Origin: Myxococcales bacterium
GTDB taxonomy: Bacteria; Myxococcota_A; UBA9042; PHBI01; JAAZYN01
NCBI GenBank assembly: GCA_014239625.1
Contig: JAAZYN010000021.1
Span: forward strand, 1-15,988
Length of the DNA stretch: 15,988 nt
Direction of reading: 5' to 3'
Shown here: piece after piece, positions 6,910 through 12,384 of the stretch
Layout of the letters: every line of letters starts with the position of its first letter
Position numbering within the stretch: the first letter of the stretch is position 1
Notes under the pieces: generated by a model
What the model was told of the DNA's origin: nothing
The model's database searches: none
Seen by the model: only the letters and a program-made list of their open reading frames with translations
Program-made: the position numbers and the translations under genes

Positions 6910-6957
6910 TCTCTGCGGAGCTTGCGCCCGGAGGGGGAACCCGGCATACCCGGTGGC

Positions 6958-7299
6958 ATGCTATCGTGCCTCCGAGCCTTGTTCGCCATCGTCGGGATCG
7001 CAGCCCTGACGGCCGGATGCGAAGTCAACGCGGCCGCAGTCGACGATCTGTATCGACACACCGAAGCGATCACCGGGCTGGTGGAACGTCACAAGGCCGA
7101 TCCACGCGCAGCCATCGCCGCGATCGAGGCGTATGAGGACAAACATCGTGCAGAGATCGCCGACTTGGAGCGACGCGCTCGCAAGATCCGGGCCGATCTG
7201 GGTCAGCGCTCCAAGCGAAAGCTCCGGGCGCGATGGAACGAGCACGCCCCGCCGCTGCGTAAACGACTGGAAACGCTCACAGAAGGCGCTCTGGAATAA
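6958..7299 (+). CDS. Small helical lipoprotein
   Basis: A 113-residue predicted lipoprotein. The hydrophobic signal (residues 5-17) ends in the good lipobox LTAGC, giving lipidated Cys21. The mature part is rich in Ala, Arg, Glu and Lys and predicted to be almost all helix, with coiled-coil character around AAIEAYEDKHRAEIADLERRARKIRADLG. I do not recognise a family; helical envelope lipoproteins of this size are common and mostly uncharacterised. The ATG at 6958 was chosen because it begins the signal peptide; upstream in-frame sequence runs into the tRNA. There is no clear Shine-Dalgarno at normal spacing: GGTGG lies only two bases away and GGAGGGGG about 20 bases away. A weak TTGCGC-N17-CATACC (6922-6950) could give a nearly leaderless mRNA. 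Confidence 0.72.
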   Translation: MLSCLRALFAIVGIAALTAGCEVNAAAVDDLYRHTEAITGLVERHKADPRAAIAAIEAYEDKHRAEIADLERRARKIRADLGQRSKRKLRARWNEHAPPLRKRLETLTEGALE

Positions 7300-7612
7300 G
7301 CCTCCGGTGCGGGCTCGACGGCTGCTTGATGCCCGCGCGCTGATCACTGTGTGGTAATGTAGCGACGCGGCGAGCCTCGCCGGTCAGCTGAATCAAGAAA
7401 ATTCAATCTGTAGCTAAACCCAAGGGATTCGGCTCTTTGCGCCGTGTGCATGCCAGCCCCGCAGCCGGAAGCCTAAAGCGCTAACTACGAAGCCCACCTA
7501 AAATCGCTCGGGTTTGAATTGCGGTTCACGCTGGCTGGCGCGGATCCCGCACCAGGCGACTCCTGGGAGCGGCCCTTGACACGTCGACAGGCGCCGTGGG
7601 ATCGCACCTCCC
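7300..7612. other. Intergenic region with local AT enrichment and small hairpins
   Basis: About 313 bases with no supported gene. The stretch around 7383-7440 is noticeably richer in A and T than its surroundings and contains TGAAT (7389-7393) facing ATTCA (7401-7405). CGGCG/CGCCG (7368-7372, 7378-7382) and CTGG-C-GCGG/CCGC-A-CCAG (7535-7555) are short hairpins. A perfect -35 hexamer TTGACA lies at 7576-7581, 32 bases before the next ATG, but no convincing -10 follows at 16-18 bases. A regulatory region or small RNA is possible but not demonstrated. Confidence 0.4.
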
Positions 7613-8650
7613 ATGAAAGCCGCGCTCATTCGTCGTCACGGCGGCCCCGAAGTCCTCACCATTGAAGACGTCCCGACGCCCCGGGCGGGTCCCGGGGAGG
7701 TGTTGGTCCAGGTCCGGGCATGCGCCATCAACCATCTCGACGTGTGGGTGCGGCGCGGGATCGACGGCGCGGGGTTCACCCTGCCTGCGGTCGGAGGCGG
7801 CGACGTGAGCGGCACGATAGCGGCGCTGGGTGACGGTGTTGATCCCAGCCCAGGGGTCCGAGTCGGCGCCCCCGTGATGGTCATCCCCACGCTGAGCTGT
7901 GGTGTCTGCGAGCGCTGCATGTCTGGATCCGATCCGCTCTGCCGTCAGTTCGGCGTGATAGGCGAGACGCGATGGGGCGGCCTGGCGGAATTCATCAGGC
8001 TTCCGCGGGCCAACGTCGTCCCCAAGCCCGACAACCTGAGCTTTGAAGAGGCCGCCGCGGTGTCTCTCACGTCCCTGACGGCGTGGCATATGTTGGTAGC
8101 CCGGGCCCAGCTCCGCTTCGGAGAGACCGTCTTGATTCAGGCCGCCGGCAGCGGGGTGAGCTGCGCCGCCATTCAGATCGCCAAGCATTTGGGGGCAACG
8201 GTCCTGACCACCGCCTCGCACCCCAAAAAGCTCGAGGCCGCCAAGGCCCTCGGAGCCGATCACGCCATCAACTACAAAGAGCAGGACTTTGGCCAGGAAG
8301 TGCGACGCATCGTCGGCAAGCGTGGGGTGGACGTGGTGGTCGAGCACGTCGGCGGCGAGACCTTCGAGAGGTCTGCCCGCTGCCTCGGCTGGGGCGGACG
8401 CCTGGTGACCTGCGGAGCGACGACCGGCGCGAAGGCGACGATCAATCTGCAGCACCTGTTCTTCAAGGGGCAGTCCCTGCTGGGCTCCACCATGGGCAGC
8501 AAGGCCGAATATCACGCGCTGGTCAGGCTGTGGGCGGCGGGCAGACTTCGGGCGGTGATCGACCGTGTGTTACCGCTGGACGACGTCGCGGACGCGCACC
8601 GCGCGCTGGAAGCACGAGAGGTCTTTGGAAAGGTGGTGTTGAGACCGTGA
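7613..8650 (+). CDS. MDR-superfamily zinc-binding alcohol dehydrogenase/quinone oxidoreductase
   Basis: A 345-residue medium-chain dehydrogenase/reductase. Residues 1-125 form the GroES-like domain and 126-300 the Rossmann domain, with AAGSGV at 177-182 as the NAD(P) loop. The structural zinc ligands are intact: C96, C99, C102 and C110. The catalytic zinc site is not: the family cysteine is replaced in AINHLDVW and the GHE motif reads GGD. So this is probably an NADPH-dependent reductase of C=C or quinone-like substrates rather than a classical alcohol dehydrogenase. It overlaps the enoyl-CoA hydratase start by four bases (GTGA), and the neighbours suggest an acyl-CoA or enoyl substrate; that is inference. 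No clear Shine-Dalgarno precedes the ATG, which is nevertheless fixed by the conserved MKA opening. Confidence 0.88.
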   Translation: MKAALIRRHGGPEVLTIEDVPTPRAGPGEVLVQVRACAINHLDVWVRRGIDGAGFTLPAVGGGDVSGTIAALGDGVDPSPGVRVGAPVMVIPTLSCGVCERCMSGSDPLCRQFGVIGETRWGGLAEFIRLPRANVVPKPDNLSFEEAAAVSLTSLTAWHMLVARAQLRFGETVLIQAAGSGVSCAAIQIAKHLGATVLTTASHPKKLEAAKALGADHAINYKEQDFGQEVRRIVGKRGVDVVVEHVGGETFERSARCLGWGGRLVTCGATTGAKATINLQHLFFKGQSLLGSTMGSKAEYHALVRLWAAGRLRAVIDRVLPLDDVADAHRALEAREVFGKVVLRP

Positions 8651-9438
8651 CCGCTTACTCATTCATCCTCGTCGAGGTGGACGCCGAGCGAGGCGTCGCC
8701 ACGCTGACCATGAACCGACCCGAGGTTCGAAACGCCCTGCATCTCCCGATGAACCTGGAGATCCGCGGCGCCCTGGAGGAGCTCGCAGGGCGCGGGGACG
8801 TCCGCGCGCTGGTGCTCACAGGGGCCGGCCACAAGAGCTTCGTGAGCGGCGCGGATATCGCTGAGCTGCGAGGGCGATCGGGCCCGGATGCGCTGGCTCA
8901 ACACAACGCCAAGCTGTGCGACGCCATCGACGCCTTCCCGTACCCGACGGTGGCGGCTATCAACGGCTACGCCCTGGGCGGGGGGTGCGAAATCGCGCTG
9001 GCATGTGACCTTCGGGTAGCCTCCTCGAGCGCCAAGCTGGGCCAGCCAGAGGTGAGCCTGGGCATCCTGCCGGCAGCGGGTGGGACCTGGCGGCTCCAGC
9101 GCACGGTCGGCCTGCCCAAGGCCAAAGAGCTGATCTTCACGGCGGCGCTGATCGGGGCTGAAGAGGCCCTGGCGATAGGGCTGGTCAACCGGGTCACCAC
9201 CGGAGATGTGGTCGCCGAGGCGCAAGCGTTGGCGGCACGATGCGCGCAGCAATCCGGCATGGCGCTGCGGCTGGCGAAGATCGCCATCAACGAGGGTCGG
9301 GAAGCGAGTCGCGCGACCAGCCGCGCGCTCGAAGCGCTCGGGCAGACGGTGCTTTACGACGACGACGAGAAGATGACCCGCATGACCCACTTCCTGGATC
9401 GGAGGGGGCGTAAGAACAAAGGGGCGAGCGATGGCTGA
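8647..9438 (+). CDS. Enoyl-CoA hydratase/isomerase (crotonase family)
   Basis: A 263-residue crotonase-fold enzyme that hydrates trans-2-enoyl-CoA to 3-hydroxyacyl-CoA. The oxyanion-hole segments are SGADIAEL and GYALGGGCE. Both hydratase glutamates are present with canonical spacing: E115 (GGGCEIAL) and E135 (QPEVSLGILPAAGGT), equivalent to E144 and E164 of rat crotonase. Having both favours true hydratase activity over isomerase-only activity. The start is a GTG overlapping the previous stop by four bases, and the stop overlaps the next gene's ATG by eight bases, so all three genes are one translationally coupled operon. Length is normal for the family (about 260). Chain-length preference cannot be read, but the pairing with a short dehydrogenase suggests short-chain substrates. 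Confidence 0.94.
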   Translation: MTAYSFILVEVDAERGVATLTMNRPEVRNALHLPMNLEIRGALEELAGRGDVRALVLTGAGHKSFVSGADIAELRGRSGPDALAQHNAKLCDAIDAFPYPTVAAINGYALGGGCEIALACDLRVASSSAKLGQPEVSLGILPAAGGTWRLQRTVGLPKAKELIFTAALIGAEEALAIGLVNRVTTGDVVAEAQALAARCAQQSGMALRLAKIAINEGREASRATSRALEALGQTVLYDDDEKMTRMTHFLDRRGRKNKGASDG

Positions 9439-10282
9439 GCAACGCGTGGTGGTAGTGGGAGCCGGCGTCATGGGCCGCGGGATAGCGCAAATCTGCGCTA
9501 TGGCGGGCTACTCGACGGTCCTGACCGACCTGTCTCAGAGCGCCTTGGACGACGCTTTGGTGGTCATCGAAGCGAACCTCGACAAGGGGGTCGCACGAGG
9601 TAAGGTCGCACCGGCAGCTCGAACGACGGCCTTGAGCCAGCTGTCCACCGCGACGGATTATGCGGAGGCCGCGCCGACCGCCGATGTCGTGATCGAAGCC
9701 ATCACCGAAGACCTGGACGTCAAGCGTCGCCTGTTCGCCCACCTCTCGGAGCTGGTCCGGTCCGATACAGTGCTGGGAACCAACACCTCGAGTCTGTCGG
9801 TGACCCGCATCGCCGAGGCCACAAAACACCCTGAGCGTGTCATCGGCACCCACTTCTTCAACCCACCCCACATCCTGAAGCTGCTCGAGATCATCGTCAC
9901 GCCGCAGACCTCGGACACGACTCTGGAGCGCGTGAGAGCCATAGGCGCGGACACTGGCCGGGAGATGATCGTAGTCAAAGACAGCCCTGGCTTTGCGACC
10001 AGTCGGCTGGGGTTGGTGTTGGGGCTCGAAGCGATCCGCATGCTGCAAGACGGTGTCGCCAGCGCCGAGGACATCGATCGCGCGATGGAGCTCGGTTACC
10101 GCCACCCGATGGGACCGCTTCGGCTCACCGATCTCATATGGCTCGACACGCGACTCAACATCGCCCGGTACCTGCACGAGACCCTGGGTGCTGAGCAGTT
10201 CCGACCACCTCGCCTGCTGATCGAGCGGGTCGCTGCCGGAAAACTCGGCAAGAAGAGTGGCGAGGGCTTCTACCGCTGGTGA
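9431..10282 (+). CDS. 3-hydroxyacyl-CoA (3-hydroxybutyryl-CoA) dehydrogenase
   Basis: A 283-residue NAD(P)-dependent dehydrogenase interconverting 3-hydroxyacyl-CoA and 3-oxoacyl-CoA, the step after the hydratase encoded just upstream. Residues 6-17 hold the dinucleotide loop VVVVGAGVMGRG; the catalytic His is H141 in THFFNPP, paired with E153 in ILKLLEII. NTSSL and DSPGFATSRL are conserved family segments, and the C-terminal helical dimer domain ends with GKKSGEGFYRW. Length is that of the single-function Hbd/PaaH type, not the fused beta-oxidation alpha subunit. The ATG lies inside the hydratase gene, with AAAGGGG a few bases upstream as ribosome binding site. The product could feed a thiolase or a CoA transferase such as the one at 914, though no thiolase is in the window. 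Confidence 0.94.
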   Translation: MAEQRVVVVGAGVMGRGIAQICAMAGYSTVLTDLSQSALDDALVVIEANLDKGVARGKVAPAARTTALSQLSTATDYAEAAPTADVVIEAITEDLDVKRRLFAHLSELVRSDTVLGTNTSSLSVTRIAEATKHPERVIGTHFFNPPHILKLLEIIVTPQTSDTTLERVRAIGADTGREMIVVKDSPGFATSRLGLVLGLEAIRMLQDGVASAEDIDRAMELGYRHPMGPLRLTDLIWLDTRLNIARYLHETLGAEQFRPPRLLIERVAAGKLGKKSGEGFYRW

Positions 10283-10289
10283 GACCCCA

Positions 10290-10305
10290 CCCGCGTTACA
10301 GCGGG
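10290..10305 (+). terminator. Short hairpin between convergent genes
   Basis: CCCGC (10290-10294) and GCGGG (10301-10305) enclose a GTTACA loop, eight bases after the dehydrogenase stop and in the gap before the convergent transglutaminase gene. There is no T-run, so termination is only plausible. Confidence 0.3.
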
Positions 10306-10337
10306 CGAGCTGACGGGAGGCCTCACAGGCGCGAGGT

Positions 10338-11951
10338 TCAGCGTTGAACTGGCCCCGCGAGCTTGATGTCGAGTCCACCGATCACCGAAGCGATGGTGTA
10401 CAGCTCCTCGCCGAGCCGCAGATGCGTGGCGTCAGCGACCGGCTCGTTCCAGGTGGGGTCGATGGCCAACCATTTACCGTCAAGAGCGACCTCCACCCAC
10501 GCGTGATAGCCAAAAGACGTGTAGTCGTCTCCGATGTACGCCAGGCCATAGGCGGGTCGCGCGGGAAGACCAGCGGCGCGAGCCAGGGCCACGAACAGCC
10601 AGGTGTGCTCCGTACAGTCACCGACCTTGTCTTCGAGGACCTTCGACGCGGTCGGCAGGTTCGTGGCGAGCCGCTTCTCCAACGCTCCGTACACGAACTT
10701 CAAGAGCGTCCGGACCTTGTCAGCGTCGGTCACGGCCCCCTTCAGCAGCTCTTTGGACTTGGCCTTTATGGCAGGGTTGCCTGCGTCGATGAGGGAGTCT
10801 GACAGCAGCGCCTTGCGCCGGTCCTCAGGGGTCACTACATCACCGGGACCAGAGCTCACGGTGATGTGATAACGGCCGCCCTTTTTCCTGACCCGCTGAA
10901 TGGCTGAGCGGGGGAACACGAAGTCCCCCGTGACGCCAACCGAGAGCTCCAGCTTCGTGATCCCCTTCGGATCACCGAGCTTCTTGTCGACCGCCACACC
11001 CGACCCCATGACGTCGAGTCCGGTGATGTTGCCCTGGGCGACGGCTTTCTCCTCCAGCTTCATCTTGAGACCAGGCCCCATCGAGGTCTCGATGATGAGC
11101 CCGGGCTCCGCCACGAGCGACGTCATGGTGAGGCCCATGGACTCGAGCGTCGCGTCCAAGGTGGCGACATGGGTGACAACGCCGCCCTGGCCCAGCTTCG
11201 ACAGCTTCTTGACCACGATGTGCATCACCTCCTCTTTCATCAACTGCCAGTTGAACATCGTCACCGACGTCTTGGTCCCCACCTTCAGCCCCTTCAGGCT
11301 TCGAGGCGCGGTGGCGGCGAAGTCCCGCAGGGACTCTTTGGGCGAATCCAACGTGGCACCTGGCTGGCGGCGACCATCGACGGTCCGCTCGATGACGAGT
11401 TTTCCGTCCTCGAGCCGGGCAACCCGTTCGTCGGTCACCCCGCCCATCGCCTGGGACATCGTGGTGGCCACCAGCTTGTACGGTGACGTCCCGGCATAGA
11501 ACCGCCGCTCGTCGATGCGCATCTCGACCCGATTACCGCGCCCAGACACGCTCATCGTGACGTTCGTGATACCCGCCCAGGCGCCCGGCTCATCTCCTTT
11601 CGCAGGTCGCCACGTCATCGTCGCGTGCCCGACCTTGCTCCCGGCCATGTAGACCCCGTACCAATGCTCCATGGGCGGCCCGGTGAGCGTCTCGAGCCCC
11701 GCATCAACCGCCTTGCCGGCGAGACGTTTGGCCGCGACTCGTTCGACCTGAGCCGCCACCGACGGCGACGCCGTGCCCCGCTCAGAGCTCGCCACCGCGG
11801 GCGCGCCAGACACCGGCGTGCCGCTTCGCGCCGGCGGCGTCACTGCCGTGCGCGTGGAGTGAGCGGGAGCGGTGGCGCTCTGCTTGCACGCGGGAGCCAG
11901 AGCCAGGAGCCCTATGAACAGGCCAAGAGATGCTCGCATGTGTCGGCGCAT
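10338..11951 (-). CDS. Transglutaminase-like domain lipoprotein
   Basis: A 537-residue predicted lipoprotein. The signal ends ALAPAC, giving Cys22 (Pro at -2 makes the lipobox imperfect). A Thr/Ala/Pro linker follows, then a beta-rich region (about 80-370) opening HWYGVYMAGSKVGHATMTW, a motif common in front of bacterial transglutaminase-like domains. The C-terminal domain carries the papain-like triad: C446 in VGDCTEHTWLF, H483 in GYHAWVEV and D498 in LAIDPTWNE. It could be a periplasmic protease or amide-processing enzyme; true transglutaminase activity is not implied. The ATG at 11951 is chosen because AGGAG lies nine bases upstream; a GTG two codons earlier is too close to it. It is divergent from the triple-DsbA lipoprotein gene and convergent with the acyl-CoA operon. 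Confidence 0.9.
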   Translation of the reverse strand: MRRHMRASLGLFIGLLALAPACKQSATAPAHSTRTAVTPPARSGTPVSGAPAVASSERGTASPSVAAQVERVAAKRLAGKAVDAGLETLTGPPMEHWYGVYMAGSKVGHATMTWRPAKGDEPGAWAGITNVTMSVSGRGNRVEMRIDERRFYAGTSPYKLVATTMSQAMGGVTDERVARLEDGKLVIERTVDGRRQPGATLDSPKESLRDFAATAPRSLKGLKVGTKTSVTMFNWQLMKEEVMHIVVKKLSKLGQGGVVTHVATLDATLESMGLTMTSLVAEPGLIIETSMGPGLKMKLEEKAVAQGNITGLDVMGSGVAVDKKLGDPKGITKLELSVGVTGDFVFPRSAIQRVRKKGGRYHITVSSGPGDVVTPEDRRKALLSDSLIDAGNPAIKAKSKELLKGAVTDADKVRTLLKFVYGALEKRLATNLPTASKVLEDKVGDCTEHTWLFVALARAAGLPARPAYGLAYIGDDYTSFGYHAWVEVALDGKWLAIDPTWNEPVADATHLRLGEELYTIASVIGGLDIKLAGPVQR

Positions 11952-12384
11952 TGTCACCAGCTCCTCTGAACGCTCCGCCGTCTTGTACCATTCCAGTCGA
12001 GCCGCACACGACCGAGAGCATCAAGAGGTCTGTTGTCGCGAGGGCGAGAGTACCACGGATGCCTTGCCCGGCATGTCGTGCCCGACCCCGAGGCGCGCGT
12101 GTGGGCCTGGGCGGTGATGAGCCACCGCCCCCGAGGGCCATCCTGGAGGCGCCCCGCCGCGGCGCGTTGGCGCCTCTGGCCGACTTTCCGCGCCAGATTG
12201 AACCATCCCGACCACGTCGGCGTTAAGGGCGGTGTAGGCGGGCTAAAAGCCGGTTGTGCCGGTTCTATGCGTGTGCCATAGTCCCGCGACTTTAAAGGCA
12301 GAGGCCAGCTCATACGGTCTTGCAAACAGCAGCTGTGGGCCGAAAACAACCTCTCGAGCATCCGACACCGTTGGAGGAAGAAGC
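11952..12384. other. Divergent intergenic region with stable inverted repeats
   Basis: About 430 bases between two divergent lipoprotein genes, without a supported coding region. It holds two notable inverted repeats: GGGCGGTG/CACCGCCC (12109-12130, six-base loop) and GAGGCGCC/GGCGCCTC (12146-12176, fifteen-base loop). The right-hand third is less GC-rich and contains the candidate promoter of the DsbA gene; the left end has the AGAGGAG ribosome binding site of the minus-strand gene. The paired stems could be an RNA element or back-to-back terminators. Confidence 0.45.
12254..12282 (+). promoter_or_regulatory. Candidate promoter of the triple-DsbA lipoprotein gene
   Basis: -35 TTGTGC (12254-12259), 17-base spacer, -10 CATAGT (12277-12282), predicting a leader of about 96 bases. 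Half of the -35 positions and four of the six -10 positions match consensus. Confidence 0.4.

Noticed and set aside
8083..8646. N-terminal extension of the enoyl-CoA hydratase into the MDR gene
   Set aside because: The extension is out-of-frame MDR sequence; the crotonase domain begins at the GTG at 8647, which forms the expected GTGA overlap.
9287..10378. 363-codon minus-strand open frame opposite the dehydrogenase
   Set aside because: It lies opposite a complete, motif-bearing gene; no recognisable domain and no ribosome binding site was evident.
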